64,000 nt of DNA from Notoacmeibacter marinus (GCF_002238045.1 NZ_NBYO01000001.1:620001-684000), one strand, 5' to 3'. Shown: positions 48,567 to 58,510, numbered from the stretch's first letter. Numbers and translations: made by a program. The notes: generated from the sequence alone by a model not told the origin.

Positions 48567-50318
48567 CTATGCCGCCATGGCCCTGCGGTTTCGCCATAGC
48601 AAGGCGGGCAGGATGGCGGCAATGGCGAAGAGGATCAGCGGCGGCAGCGTCTGCAGCAGCGCATAGACGGCGATGGTCCGACGATTGTCGCCGGCGGCCA
48701 ACGCCACGGCTTCGGTGGTGAGCGTCGGCAGACGGCCCGCGCCGATCAGAACGGTCGAGAGGTACTGGCCGACCGAGACCGCGAAACCGATGGCGAACGC
48801 GGCAAGCAGCGCGTTCATCATCATGGGCAGCCGCACTCGGAAAAACGCGCGCAATCGGGAAGCGCCGAGCGCGGTGGCGACACGCTCATAGCGCGGATCG
48901 AAGGCCGCCCAGGCATCCTGCATCGTGATCATGAGATAGGGCAGCACGAAAATCAGATGCGACAGAATCAGCGCCGCATAGGAGCCGTCCGTTCCGGTGC
49001 GGATCGCCAGAAACTGCAGCCCGAAGAGAAAGCCAACCTGCGGCAGCAGCAAGGGCAGCCACATCACGCCTTGGGACAGGACGCTCGCCGGCCGTCCCAC
49101 AGGGCGCGTCGCAAGGCGAAGCACCACCAACACCATTCCGATGAAAGCCGAGGCGAAGGCGGCGATCAGCGTGGTGGCGAGCGGTCCGCCAAGGCGTGGC
49201 CATGCCGTTCGCCAGCTACGCAGCGTCCAGTCCTGTGGCAGCGTATCTGGAAACGGCCAGAAGCCGGCACAGCACCATAAAAACAGTGCCAGGAACCCCG
49301 CGATCAGGAAAGACGCCGTTGCGACGGGCAGGCCGATAGCGACTGCGCGGGGGATGCGATCTCTAGCCAGCCGCAAACCTCTTTCCCGCATCACGCCAAG
49401 AATGGTCGCGCCGACCCGCTCCAGGCCGACCCAAAGCAGAATGGCAGCGAGTGTTACGGCGAGTTGCAGGATCGCGCCCGCGCTTGCGGTGAAGCGTAGA
49501 GAAAGGTCCGGATCGACCATCCACTGCGCCAGCCGGACCGAAAGCGGTGCCGGCAGGTTCGGTCCGAGAATCAGGGCGACGTCGATGACGGAGGAGGAAA
49601 AGGCGATCACCGCGAGAACGCCGAGTCGTATCTGCCGGTAGAGCGGTTGCCATTGCAGGAAAACAAAACCGGTCATACGACCGTAGCCCAGCGAAGCGGC
49701 AAGCTGGCGGCTGCGCGCCACCGGCATCTGCGGCAGTGCGGCGAGGATCAGCAGGATCAAGAACGGCGTTTCCTTCAGCACCAGCCCCGCGATCAGAGAC
49801 AGTCCCGCCGGATCGCCGACGATCAAGACGTCCGGGGGGCGCTGCAGGCCGGTCGCCCATGGTGAAAGGAAGCGCAGGATCAGGCCCGATGGAACGATGA
49901 GGAAAGCGAAGGCGAAGGCCGCCGCGGCATGGGGAATTGCGAGAAGCGGCGCGAGCAGACGGCGCATCCGCTCGAAGACCGGCGTACCGGCCGCGGCGGC
50001 GGTAAAGGCGCCGGCCAGTCCGAGCGAGATCAGCGCGGCGGCCAGTCCCGTCACCAGCGACAGGCGGATGCTGTCATTCAGGCCCGGTGTCGCCAGCAGA
50101 TCGTGGAAGGGTTCGAGCGACAGGGTCCGACCGCCGAGCGCGGGTAGATAGCCGAAGGCCGGCAGAACCGTACCCGCCAGCCCTGCCAGAACCGGCAGTG
50201 CGATTACGGCCAGGGCCAGTCCCGACGAAATGAGCAGAAGCGGCGCCCTCTGTCGCAAGGCGCTCAGCCGCCGACCACGTAGCGCTTTTCCCACTCCGCT
50301 TCGAGCCGATCCTGCCAA
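48567..50318 (-). CDS. ABC transporter permease, fused two-half type (YnjC-like)
   Basis: A 583-residue membrane protein containing two permease half-domains in tandem, about 12 hydrophobic segments, as in FbpB/ThiP/YnjC. EAA-loop-like text is seen at GYGRMTGFVFLQWQPL and LGASRLRAFFRVRLPMM. The first reading-frame start is a TTG at 50318, overlapping the upstream gene by 55 bases without a clear SD; a GTG at 50294 reduces the overlap to 31 bases. The true start is uncertain. It is the membrane partner of the ATPase and binding protein around it. Confidence 0.88.
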   Translation of the reverse strand: MAGSARSGVGKALRGRRLSALRQRAPLLLISSGLALAVIALPVLAGLAGTVLPAFGYLPALGGRTLSLEPFHDLLATPGLNDSIRLSLVTGLAAALISLGLAGAFTAAAAGTPVFERMRRLLAPLLAIPHAAAAFAFAFLIVPSGLILRFLSPWATGLQRPPDVLIVGDPAGLSLIAGLVLKETPFLILLILAALPQMPVARSRQLAASLGYGRMTGFVFLQWQPLYRQIRLGVLAVIAFSSSVIDVALILGPNLPAPLSVRLAQWMVDPDLSLRFTASAGAILQLAVTLAAILLWVGLERVGATILGVMRERGLRLARDRIPRAVAIGLPVATASFLIAGFLALFLWCCAGFWPFPDTLPQDWTLRSWRTAWPRLGGPLATTLIAAFASAFIGMVLVVLRLATRPVGRPASVLSQGVMWLPLLLPQVGFLFGLQFLAIRTGTDGSYAALILSHLIFVLPYLMITMQDAWAAFDPRYERVATALGASRLRAFFRVRLPMMMNALLAAFAIGFAVSVGQYLSTVLIGAGRLPTLTTEAVALAAGDNRRTIAVYALLQTLPPLILFAIAAILPALLWRNRRAMAA

Positions 50319-51511
50319 CTGCCATGCGGTTCGACCAGAACCGGTCCGGTCTCAGCCGGCGACGGAGTCGCCACCCCCAGCGGCAGGGCCCCGAACGCCT
50401 TGCGATCGTCTTCTGGCAGGCTGGCAACGTCGAGCACGGTCGGGTCGCCCCATATTTCGGGGTTCTCCTTTCTGATCTGCGCTTCGGGCGAGATCAGGAA
50501 ATTGGCAAGCAGGAGCGCGCCTTCGCGATTGGCCGCATTGAAGGGCACCGCCACGAAATGGCTGTTGCCGAGGGTGCCGCCGGGAAAGGGAAGCGGGCGC
50601 ACCGTTTCGGGCAACTCACCGGCGGCGATCCCCGATGAAGCCTCGCCCGGATTGAATGCGAAGAGGATATCGATCTCGCCATCGGCAAGGAGCGCCTTCA
50701 TCGCCGGATAGTTCTCCGGGTGGCGCTGGCCGCTGCGCCAGAGATTTGGCCGCATCTCGTCCAGCATGGCGAACATCGCTTTCGTGGCGGCGGGAAATGT
50801 CTCGTCGGTCGCCGGCTGGGACAAGTCGATATCCTTCGGCGCGGTTTCCGCCAGAAGCTGTTTCAGAAAAGTCGAGCCGACGAAATCGGGCGGTGCGGGA
50901 TAGGTGAAACGTCCCGGATTGTCCTTAAGCCAGGCGGCAATTTCTTTCGCCGAAGCAGGAAGGTCCGCCGCTGCCGTCCGTGCCGTGTCGTGCCAGAAGG
51001 TCAGCTTGGCCATGCCCCAGGGCGATTCCAGCCCGTCGGTCGCTACCGTAAAATCCGTCACGACGGTCGGCTTGCCTTCCACGTCGACATATTCCCAGTT
51101 GGGCAGCGCCGTCGCCCAGCCGGGCGTCTCCAGAAGGCCGCGCTCCTTCATGGCGACGAAGTTCTCGCCATTGATCCAGATGAGGTCGACCGATCCGTCA
51201 TCGATCCTGCCCGCCGCCTTTTCGGCGATGACGCGCGAGACGGCCTCGGCGGTGTCGGACAGACGCACATGGTTCACGGAAACGCCGTAAAGCGCCTCCA
51301 TTCGGTCGCCGACCCAGTCGATATAGGCGTTGATGTTTTCCGCCCCGCCCCACGCATTCCATTGCACGGTCTGGCCTTTGGCCGCCTCTTCGATCGCCGG
51401 CCAGTCGGTGACGGAAGGTGCCTTATTTTCCGCCAAAGCGGGGTTCAGGTTCGCTACCAAGCCAACAAGAAAAAGGGCGGTGGAGAGCCAGGCTTTTCCA
51501 ACTGTCATCAC
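50264..51511 (-). CDS. ABC transporter substrate-binding protein (YnjB-like)
   Basis: A 415-residue periplasmic binding protein. A signal peptide of 27 residues ends ALA-E. The body matches the extracellular solute-binding family 1, YnjB type (GQTVQWNAWGGAENINAYIDWVGDRM, IWINGENF, FNPGEASSGIAAG, GGTLGNSHFVAVP). It is the first gene of the ynjBCD-like operon, followed by permease, ATPase and then hrpB. AGGAAAG precedes the ATG. No riboswitch was recognised in the leader. Substrate is unknown. Confidence 0.9.
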   Translation of the reverse strand: MMTVGKAWLSTALFLVGLVANLNPALAENKAPSVTDWPAIEEAAKGQTVQWNAWGGAENINAYIDWVGDRMEALYGVSVNHVRLSDTAEAVSRVIAEKAAGRIDDGSVDLIWINGENFVAMKERGLLETPGWATALPNWEYVDVEGKPTVVTDFTVATDGLESPWGMAKLTFWHDTARTAAADLPASAKEIAAWLKDNPGRFTYPAPPDFVGSTFLKQLLAETAPKDIDLSQPATDETFPAATKAMFAMLDEMRPNLWRSGQRHPENYPAMKALLADGEIDILFAFNPGEASSGIAAGELPETVRPLPFPGGTLGNSHFVAVPFNAANREGALLLANFLISPEAQIRKENPEIWGDPTVLDVASLPEDDRKAFGALPLGVATPSPAETGPVLVEPHGSWQDRLEAEWEKRYVVGG

Positions 51512-52017
51512 AGTGTTTCGTCTTTCCTGTTGTCATTGCGAAGGGTTTCGGGGCTGCCCTTCATGCCATGATACGTATTCATCGGATCGTCCCCATGCAT
51601 CTAAACATTCCCCTTATTGCCGGAACCCTCAAGATCAAAACCATTCAATATATGCGCCGCTGCGAACTGGAGCGTCAGGTGCCGACACGCCAGATCGGCT
51701 CGCTCTACTTCATCTGGTGGCGCAAGGGCCTCAGTCCCCGTGCTTTTCACGACCATTGATCCGCCACGCATTGACACGGGCCGCGCTTGGCGCGATCGGC
51801 CTCTCTTCCATCTCCAGTAACGGGCGGAGGCCGCTTCTTATTACAACGACCTTGCAAAATGCCGCCGGACGATACGTTGCCAGTCGCGGAACGGCAGACA
51901 AGTGAGCGGAGCGGGTTTTCCCGCGCCGCCAAACAGCGTATGCAGCCGACCGACTGAATATTGGCAGTCCGGGCCGAAGAGCGCGGACCGCAGCTTTGTC
52001 TGGAGCGATTGCACGCG
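51512..52017. other. 506-base interval between the YnjBCD-like operon and pheT
   Basis: Divergent intergenic region. The left 57 bases carry the ribosome-binding site of the binding-protein gene. A small ORF lies at 51568-51759, and 258 bases follow before pheT. I saw no tRNA, no terminator and no pheS fragment in any frame. Confidence 0.6.
51568..51759 (+). CDS. Possible small hypothetical protein (63 aa)
   Basis: An ORF of 63 codons beginning ATG ATA CGT. The second half (ERQVPTRQIGSLYFIWWRKG, then LSPRAFHDH) shows the GC-rich third positions of real genes here, while the first half is AT-richer. No signal peptide, transmembrane helix or known domain is visible, and no good ribosome-binding site precedes it. 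Alternative starts are ATG 51595 and ATG 51652. It may be a real small gene or chance. I do not recognise it. Confidence 0.28.
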   Translation: MIRIHRIVPMHLNIPLIAGTLKIKTIQYMRRCELERQVPTRQIGSLYFIWWRKGLSPRAFHDH

Positions 52018-54426
52018 ATGAAACTGACCCTGTCCTGGCTGAAGGATCATCTGGAAACGGACGCCGATCTTTCCACCATCTGCGAGCGGCTGACCATGAT
52101 CGGTCTGGAGGTCGAGGATGTCGACGACCGGGCGAGCCTGAAACCCTTCACCATCGCCCGTGTGATCGAGGCGGGACGCCACCCCGATGCCGACAAGCTT
52201 CAGGTACTGAAAGTCGATACCGGCCAGGGAGAGCCGCTGCAGGTGGTTTGCGGCGCACCCAATGCACGCGCCGGCCTAGTAGGCGTTCTGGCACGACCGG
52301 GCAGCTATATTCCGGGCCTCGACACCACCATTGGCAAGGGCAATATTCGCGGCGTAGAGAGCTTCGGCATGATGTGCTCGGAGCGCGAGCTGGAACTGTC
52401 GGACGAGCATGAGGGCATCATCGACCTGCCGGAAGATGCGCCGGTCGGCCAGAGTTACGCCGAATGGGCGGGTCTCGCCGACCCCGTCATCGAAATTAAT
52501 CTGACGCCGAACCGGCCAGACTGCACCGGCGTCTCCGGCATCGCGCGCGATCTGGCGGCCTCCGGTCTCGGAACGCTGAAGACGCCGCCCGTCCCCTCCA
52601 TCGTCGGCGAAGGCGCATGCCCGACAGGCCTTACCATCGAAGCATCAGACCTTTGCCCCGGCTTCGCTTTGCGTCTGGTGCGCGGCGTCAGGAACGGCGC
52701 ATCGCCCGACTGGATGCAGCGCCGGCTGAACGCGATCGGCCTTCGCCCGATCAACGCGCTCGTCGACATCACCAATTACGTCACCTTCGACCGAGGCCGC
52801 CCGCTACATGTGTTCGATGCGGCCAAGGTGAAGGGCGACCTTACCGTCCGCCGCGCAAAGGATGGCGAGGCGGTCGAAGCACTCGACGAGCGGACCTATG
52901 AGTTGAATGACGGCATCTGTGTCATTGCCGACGAAAACGGCGTGGAAAGCATTGCCGGAGTGATGGGCGGCGAGGCCTCCGGTTGCGATGAAACCACCAC
53001 GGACGTCCTGATCGAATCGGCGCTCTGGGACCCAGCGAACATCGCACGCACGGGACGCGATCTCGGCATCATTACCGATGCGCGCTACCGCTTTGAGCGT
53101 GGCGTCGACCCTACCTTCATGGAGCCCGGTCTCGATCTGGCGACGCAATTCGTCACGGATATTTGTGGCGGCACACCGAGCGAGAAGATCATTGCCGGCT
53201 ATGAGGAGCCTGAACGCCGGCAGATCGCCTTTCCGCCAAGCGAGGTGAAGCGGCTCACCGGCATTGACATATCGAAGGACGAAAGTCTTTCCATCCTTTC
53301 GCGCCTCGGTTTCGATAGGATGGATGACGGGGACGGGACCGCACGGATCAGCGTGCCGAACTGGCGGCCCGATATCGACGGCAAGGCCGATCTCGTCGAA
53401 GAGGTCATTCGCATTCATGGCGTCGACGAGATCGAGCCGGCGCCGCTTCCGGCCCATGGCGCGGTTGGCGGCCCCATTCTGACGCCGCTACAGAACCGCA
53501 CCCGCGCCGCCAAACGCGCGCTTGCAGCGCGCGGCATGATGGAAGCGGTCACATGGTCGTTCATTCCGGCCGATCACGCCAAGCTGTTCGGCGGAGGCGA
53601 TCAACGCCTGAAGCTCGCCAATCCGATCGCCGCCGATATGAGCGACATGCGGCCGTCGCTACTTCCGGGCCTGCTTGCCGCAGCCGGGCGAAACGCCAAG
53701 CGCGGCTATGGCGACGTCGCTCTCTTCGAGGTCTCGGGCACCTATGAAGACGACACGCCGAAAGGCCAGCGCCGCGTTGCCGGCGGCGTGCGCACCGGCA
53801 GCGCCCATATGGATGGATTTGGGCGGCACTGGTCCGGCGCCTTGGCGCCGGTCGGCGTGTTCGACGCAAAATCCGATGCGCTTGCCGTTCTCGAAGCCAT
53901 CGGCGCGCCGGTCGACAAGCTGATGATCATGCAGGGCGCGCCCGACTGGTATCATCCCGGTCGGTCCGGCACCCTGCGACTCGGGCCGAAGACCGTTCTG
54001 GCCAGTTTCGGCGAATTTCATCCACGCGTGCTGGACGCGCTGGATGTCTCCGGCCCGGTCTGCGGCTTCGAAGTCTTCGTCGATGCCCTGCCCGCGCCGA
54101 AGAAGAAGGCGACCCGCACCAAGCCGAAGCTGGAACTGTCGCCGTTCCAAGCCGTCTCGCGGGACTTCGCCTTCATCGTCGACAAGACCGTGCCGGCCGG
54201 CGAGATCGTCAAGGCAACGGCTGCCGCCGATCGCGGGCTCATCTCCGATGTGAGGGTGTTCGACGTGTTCGAAGGCGCTTCGCTCGGCGAGGACAAGAAA
54301 TCGATTGCGGTGGCGGTGACGATCCAGCCTCTGCAGCGAACGCTGACCGACGAGGATTTCGAAACGCTGTCCTCGACGATTATCGCCAATGTCGCCAAAC
54401 AGACCGGCGGTATTCTTCGCGGTTAA
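52018..54426 (+). CDS. pheT: Phenylalanyl-tRNA synthetase beta subunit
   Basis: An 802-residue subunit of the alpha2-beta2 synthetase. It has the N-terminal tRNA-binding (OB) domain ([40 protein letters not shown]), the B3/B4 editing domain ([25 protein letters not shown]), the B5 domain and the C-terminal FDX-ACB anticodon-binding domain ([24 protein letters not shown]). It begins at ATG 52018; upstream in-frame sequence is not homologous. The alpha subunit gene pheS, its usual neighbour, is absent upstream and elsewhere in the window. A perfect hairpin spans its stop codon. Confidence 0.96.
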   Translation: MKLTLSWLKDHLETDADLSTICERLTMIGLEVEDVDDRASLKPFTIARVIEAGRHPDADKLQVLKVDTGQGEPLQVVCGAPNARAGLVGVLARPGSYIPGLDTTIGKGNIRGVESFGMMCSERELELSDEHEGIIDLPEDAPVGQSYAEWAGLADPVIEINLTPNRPDCTGVSGIARDLAASGLGTLKTPPVPSIVGEGACPTGLTIEASDLCPGFALRLVRGVRNGASPDWMQRRLNAIGLRPINALVDITNYVTFDRGRPLHVFDAAKVKGDLTVRRAKDGEAVEALDERTYELNDGICVIADENGVESIAGVMGGEASGCDETTTDVLIESALWDPANIARTGRDLGIITDARYRFERGVDPTFMEPGLDLATQFVTDICGGTPSEKIIAGYEEPERRQIAFPPSEVKRLTGIDISKDESLSILSRLGFDRMDDGDGTARISVPNWRPDIDGKADLVEEVIRIHGVDEIEPAPLPAHGAVGGPILTPLQNRTRAAKRALAARGMMEAVTWSFIPADHAKLFGGGDQRLKLANPIAADMSDMRPSLLPGLLAAAGRNAKRGYGDVALFEVSGTYEDDTPKGQRRVAGGVRTGSAHMDGFGRHWSGALAPVGVFDAKSDALAVLEAIGAPVDKLMIMQGAPDWYHPGRSGTLRLGPKTVLASFGEFHPRVLDALDVSGPVCGFEVFVDALPAPKKKATRTKPKLELSPFQAVSRDFAFIVDKTVPAGEIVKATAAADRGLISDVRVFDVFEGASLGEDKKSIAVAVTIQPLQRTLTDEDFETLSSTIIANVAKQTGGILRG

Positions 54427-54438
54427 GAACCGCGAAGA
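54414..54438. repeat. Perfect 11-bp inverted repeat spanning the pheT stop codon
   Basis: TCTTCGCGGTT and AACCGCGAAGA separated by AAG; the pheT stop TAA (54424-54426) lies in the centre. No U-tract follows, so it is not a standard intrinsic terminator. Confidence 0.85.
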
Positions 54439-54617
54439 GCCGGGGGCAACGCATCATTAAGCACAATGGCCTAGTTTCGTCATCATAGCGTCGTTTTCGT
54501 TGCGAATATGCCGCACGACGCTGCCGATGATTTGCAAATTGGTCTCATCCGGTCGACTTGACGATCATCTAATGTTTTATCTGTGCAGTCGATGGGGCGT
54601 TCGTCGGTGGAGAAATC

Positions 54618-55283
54618 ATGCGACATTTTATATTCGGCATAGGCCTTTCGATCCTTATGATGGCAACGGCCCCTTTGCGCGCCGCCGACATATTGGAGCC
54701 GAGCCTCGATACGGGCGCGATGCCGAAGGCCATTTCGGACACATCGCTTCTCGTCTTCGCCGGCCGCTCGATCGAGGGTCATGTCTGGCAACGGGATTCC
54801 TTGCCATTCGTCGCGGATTTCGGCGGACAGGTGCAGATCGGGGCGGCCGTGGCCCATACCCCCTACGACCTGCCCCTTGGCCTGGTGGTCGGCGGCGAGA
54901 TCGGTGCTTCGGTTCGTATCGACAATGACGATTTCGGGCCGTCGGGCACGTCCGGCGAACTCTGGGCCGGCCCGACCATCCGCCATAAGGGCCTTCCCAT
55001 CGGTCCCATCCTCATCAAACCGGCCTTTACCTTCGGCCTGACGGCGGTGACGGGCTCCTACGGTCTGGAGCGGCGGCGCGAAATCGAGGAAGACGGCGAT
55101 GCGACGCTCCTCTACTTCATGGCGCCGGAAATCGCCGTTTCGCTGAAATCGATGCCGAACATCGATTTCGTCTACAGGGCGCAGCACCGCTCGGGCGGCA
55201 AGAACATCTTCTTCCTGCCGGCCATCGGCAATATGGGCGACACGACCAACGCCAACACATTCGGCGTGCGGGTCCATTTCTGA
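54618..55283 (+). CDS. PagL-like (acyloxyacyl hydrolase-related) outer-membrane protein
   Basis: A 221-residue exported protein with a signal peptide of about 22 residues (ending LRAAD) and an outer-membrane beta-barrel ending in VHF. The centre has barrel strands (GGQVQIGAAVAHTPYDL, LGLVVGGEIGASVRID). Near the C-terminus VYRAQHRSGGK resembles the H-x-S catalytic pair of PagL-type lipid A 3-O-deacylases (H190, S192). The glutamate expected about 12 residues after the serine is not found. It may therefore be inactive, or a divergent member. An alternative is an unrelated beta-barrel. Convergent with the GGDEF/EAL gene. Confidence 0.6.
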   Translation: MRHFIFGIGLSILMMATAPLRAADILEPSLDTGAMPKAISDTSLLVFAGRSIEGHVWQRDSLPFVADFGGQVQIGAAVAHTPYDLPLGLVVGGEIGASVRIDNDDFGPSGTSGELWAGPTIRHKGLPIGPILIKPAFTFGLTAVTGSYGLERRREIEEDGDATLLYFMAPEIAVSLKSMPNIDFVYRAQHRSGGKNIFFLPAIGNMGDTTNANTFGVRVHF

Positions 55284-55325
55284 CCGATACGCGCTCATTG
55301 GCGCTGTCACGTCTGGCGACTGATC

Positions 55326-57191
55326 CTACGCTGCCCGTTCATCGCTGGCCGCCTTGCCCGGCCTTTGTGCCCTATGGCGAAAAGGGCCATCGTAAACTTC
55401 GGTTGCAAGGCCGTCATGTGCGCGCTTTGCGTCCCGTTTCAGACGAGTGATGGCAGTCATCAGAGGATCGACATTGTCGACGCTCCGCCCGGCGGGCACC
55501 GTCAGCATGGCGATCGAACACTGCAAAAGCGGGAACTGGCGGCGATTGCCATATCGGTCCATACCCACAATATGGCCTCGGTCGCGATCTTCGGATCGGT
55601 AGAGGCTCGCCGCGTTGGTGGCGAATCTTTGCCTCAGAAGCTGCAGTTCGGCAGCCAGTTCTTCCGGTAGGATATCTTCGGCGCCAAGAAAGAAATCGTC
55701 ACCGCCGACATGGCCGATCATGTAGCGTGGATCGAGGAATTGCTTCTTGAGCAAGTCGGCGAAAAGCGAAATCGCCCGATCGCCCTCTCGAAACGAGTAA
55801 TTGTCGTTGAACGGCTTGAAATTGTCGAAGTCGAGATAGCAAAAGTGACGGGATCGGTCTGCAGAGTCGGCCTGCTTCTCGCAATATTTGCTGATCGTCG
55901 CATTGCCGGGCAGATTCGATAGTGGATTCTGGTCCCTGGCAGTTTCCAGGCGTCGGTCGTTTATGATCTCCAGAAGCGATCGGGCCGACAGGAAGCCTGC
56001 ATAGGCCATATTGTCGGTCAGAATAATGCCATCTGCGCCATCCCAATAGGCAAACACGTCCAAAATCGCATCGGCCGACGAGCCGATTTCCGCGATTGGG
56101 CAAGGCCTTATGAAATGCGTGAGGCTTCGGCTGCATGAACTGTTGAGCAGCAGGTCGCGTCCATAGGGCGAATAGGTGAATTCCTTCAGGTCGATCTCGC
56201 GCACGAGGCCCTTGGCTTCGCCGGCGGCATCGAGAACGGGAAAGACCGACTGCTTCTCGGAATAGCGGAACGCTTCGAACACTTCGCTCATGCGGTCCGT
56301 CTGGTTGACCGTGCTGAGCTGCTCGATACGGTCGTGAACAATATTGGCGGACCGCGCGGGACCCGCCATCTCCTTTTGAAGCGTCAGCCGAAGATGCGGA
56401 TAGCTCACATGACCGTCGTCAAAATCGAGGCGCGGCGGGCAGACAAAATAGCCCTGAACGAGATCGCAGCCCAGCCGCCAGCATCGCCGGTATTCCTCCT
56501 CGGTCTCCACCCCTTCGGCGACAATGCGACTGCCCAGAACATGGGCCAGGCTGACCAGCGTCGATACGAACAGTTCCTTTCGATTGTCGGCCATCATACC
56601 GGTCACGAAAAACCGGTCGATCTTGATGAATTCGGGATGGTATTCGTACAGAACCTTGAGCTCGGACATGCCCCGGCCGAAATCGTCGATGGCAAACCGA
56701 ATGCCGTGTTCGCGGTGATCGGCGATCGTCTGCCGAATATTGGCATCGTTGGTGTAGTCATAGGTTTCGGAGAATTCCAGACAGAGCGCCGAGGGCTCGA
56801 ACCTGTATTTGTGCAGCAGCCTTGCCGTGCAATCCGCCAGGCTGGTCGTGCCCTCAAGGGCGCGACCATCGAGATTGAAGAAAAGCTTGACCTCCTCATA
56901 ACCGGCCGTGGCGGTTAGTTTCTTCAGTGCTTTTTCCAGGAGGATCAGGTGAAGGGCATCGGCCTGCCCCAAGCGATATGCCATGTCGAGGACGCTTTCG
57001 ATCGATGCGAACCCCATCTTATCGTATCCGCGCATCAGCGCTTCGTAGCTGTATAGCGAGCCGCTTCTCATCGAAACGATGGGCTGTAGCGCCATGTCGA
57101 GACCATGCCATGCACGCGCAAGAAACCCGTCGATGGTCCAACGCGGTTGGTCGGCGGTTGGTTGTGACGGTATGTCTGGCGCGGTCTGCAT
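55326..57191 (-). CDS. EAL-CBS-GGDEF cyclic-di-GMP protein
   Basis: A 621-residue cytosolic protein. The EAL domain is N-terminal at about residues 20-270, with the motif EALMRG at 50-55, the metal/catalytic residues in FSETYDY, IDDFGRG and EGVETEEE. A pair of CBS-like segments spans about 285-405, and a C-terminal GGDEF domain contains GGDDF at 496-500 and YLDFDNFKPFND. The signatures suggest both phosphodiesterase and cyclase activity are possible, but the RxxD inhibitory site is not evident. The order is the reverse of the common GGDEF-EAL. No membrane segment is present. It is a single gene. Confidence 0.9.
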   Translation of the reverse strand: MQTAPDIPSQPTADQPRWTIDGFLARAWHGLDMALQPIVSMRSGSLYSYEALMRGYDKMGFASIESVLDMAYRLGQADALHLILLEKALKKLTATAGYEEVKLFFNLDGRALEGTTSLADCTARLLHKYRFEPSALCLEFSETYDYTNDANIRQTIADHREHGIRFAIDDFGRGMSELKVLYEYHPEFIKIDRFFVTGMMADNRKELFVSTLVSLAHVLGSRIVAEGVETEEEYRRCWRLGCDLVQGYFVCPPRLDFDDGHVSYPHLRLTLQKEMAGPARSANIVHDRIEQLSTVNQTDRMSEVFEAFRYSEKQSVFPVLDAAGEAKGLVREIDLKEFTYSPYGRDLLLNSSCSRSLTHFIRPCPIAEIGSSADAILDVFAYWDGADGIILTDNMAYAGFLSARSLLEIINDRRLETARDQNPLSNLPGNATISKYCEKQADSADRSRHFCYLDFDNFKPFNDNYSFREGDRAISLFADLLKKQFLDPRYMIGHVGGDDFFLGAEDILPEELAAELQLLRQRFATNAASLYRSEDRDRGHIVGMDRYGNRRQFPLLQCSIAMLTVPAGRSVDNVDPLMTAITRLKRDAKRAHDGLATEVYDGPFRHRAQRPGKAASDERAA

Positions 57192-57428
57192 TGGAACCTC
57201 TATATTCTGGGCGGTCGCGCCAATTTAAGACGGCAAAACTAAACTCGCATAAAGATCAATGCCGTAAAAAGCAGAATATTCAATAACTTAGAATTTTGGT
57301 GAAGAGGTAATAAATCACAGAATTGTGACAGCTCGCCAAAGGAGCGCCGACCTGTTTCACTGATCGGTTCACGGCGCGTCTAAGCTAAGGGTCCTCGCCT
57401 TAACGACACCTGCCGAAAGGAGACGGTC

Positions 57429-58418
57429 ATGTTCCGCTGGGGCATTCTATCGACAGCCAAGATCGGGCGCGAGCACGTCATTCCGGCGATCTGCGCTGCG
57501 GACAATTGCGTGTTGAGCACCATCGCCAGCCGCGACGAAGGCGCAGCGTGGGCTCTCGCCGACCGGTTCGGCGCGCCGCACGCCTTCGGCTCCTATGACG
57601 CGCTTTTGGACAGCGATAAGATCGACGGGGTTTATATTCCGCTGCCGACCTCCATGCATGTGGAATGGGCCGAAAAGGCTGCCCGCGCCGGCAAGCATGT
57701 GCTGTGCGAAAAGCCCATCGCACTGAAGGCTTGCGAGATCGACCGGTTGATTTCCGCACGCGATGAGACCGGCGTTCTGATCTCCGAAGCCTTCATGGTC
57801 ACCTACCATCCGCAATGGCACAAGGTGCGCGATCTCATCGCCGACGACGCCATCGGCAAGTTGCGGCAGGTCGATGCGGCCTTCACCTATTTCAACAAGG
57901 ATGCGGACAATATGCGCAACCGGCCGGAGCTCGGCGGCGGCGTCATTCCCGACATCGCGGTCTATCCCACGGTCACGACCCGCTTCGCCACAGGGGCGGA
58001 ACCGCAGCGAATCAGCGCAAGCGTCGACTTCGATCCGGAGTTCGGCACGGATCGCTATGCGTCCGTCCGGGCCGATTATGGCGCATTCGAGCAGAGCTTC
58101 TATGTTTCGACGCAGATGGCGCATCGCCAGACAATCGCCTTTCATGGGGACGACGGCTTCATCGAAGTGACCGCGCCATGGAACTCCAATCTCTATGAGG
58201 GCGACGAGGTGCGCCTGCACGACCGCTCGCATTCCCGCATGGAAGTGTTCCGCTATAGCGGCGTCGACCAGTACCGGCTGGAAGTCGAGACCTTTGCAAC
58301 GGCCATCGAGACGGGCGACCGCTCGCCCATTTTCAGTCTGGAGGATTCGGTCAGGAACCAGAAGGCGATCGACGCCATCTATCGCGCAGGCGAGGATGGC
58401 GGTTGGGTGGATGTGTGA
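57429..58418 (+). CDS. Gfo/Idh/MocA-family NAD(P)-dependent oxidoreductase
   Basis: A 329-residue dehydrogenase. The N-terminal Rossmann fold ([20 protein letters not shown]) is followed by [32 protein letters not shown] with the conserved EKP lysine, and the C-terminal substrate domain ([32 protein letters not shown]). AAAGGAGACGGTC precedes ATG 57429. Its neighbours, a GGDEF/EAL gene and dnaK, give no pathway context. A sugar or inositol-like substrate is likely but unproven. Complete and of normal length. Confidence 0.9.
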   Translation: MFRWGILSTAKIGREHVIPAICAADNCVLSTIASRDEGAAWALADRFGAPHAFGSYDALLDSDKIDGVYIPLPTSMHVEWAEKAARAGKHVLCEKPIALKACEIDRLISARDETGVLISEAFMVTYHPQWHKVRDLIADDAIGKLRQVDAAFTYFNKDADNMRNRPELGGGVIPDIAVYPTVTTRFATGAEPQRISASVDFDPEFGTDRYASVRADYGAFEQSFYVSTQMAHRQTIAFHGDDGFIEVTAPWNSNLYEGDEVRLHDRSHSRMEVFRYSGVDQYRLEVETFATAIETGDRSPIFSLEDSVRNQKAIDAIYRAGEDGGWVDV

Positions 58419-58481
58419 AAAGCCGGCGCGTCCGCTGCGGACCGCCCGTTCACATTTCCGTGATCTTCCCGCCGGCCATCG

Positions 58482-58510
58482 CTTGCGACCACCGGCCTTG
58501 CTCCTTATAT
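58482..58510 (+). promoter_or_regulatory. Candidate sigma-32 (RpoH) promoter of dnaK
   Basis: CTTG at 58482-58485, 18 bases, CTTATAT at 58504-58510, then GCG. This agrees fully with the alphaproteobacterial heat-shock promoter consensus CTTG-N17/18-CYTATNT-N2-G. It lies about 120 bases upstream of the dnaK ATG (58631), leaving a long leader. Confidence 0.7.

Noticed and set aside
51512-51620. THI-box riboswitch ahead of the YnjBCD-like operon
   Set aside because: No CTGAGA plus downstream core elements could be found, so a thiamine link is not supported by the leader.
51747-51932. 61-codon minus-strand ORF upstream of pheT
   Set aside because: No ribosome-binding site, arginine/glycine-rich composition and overlap with the other small ORF; probably chance.
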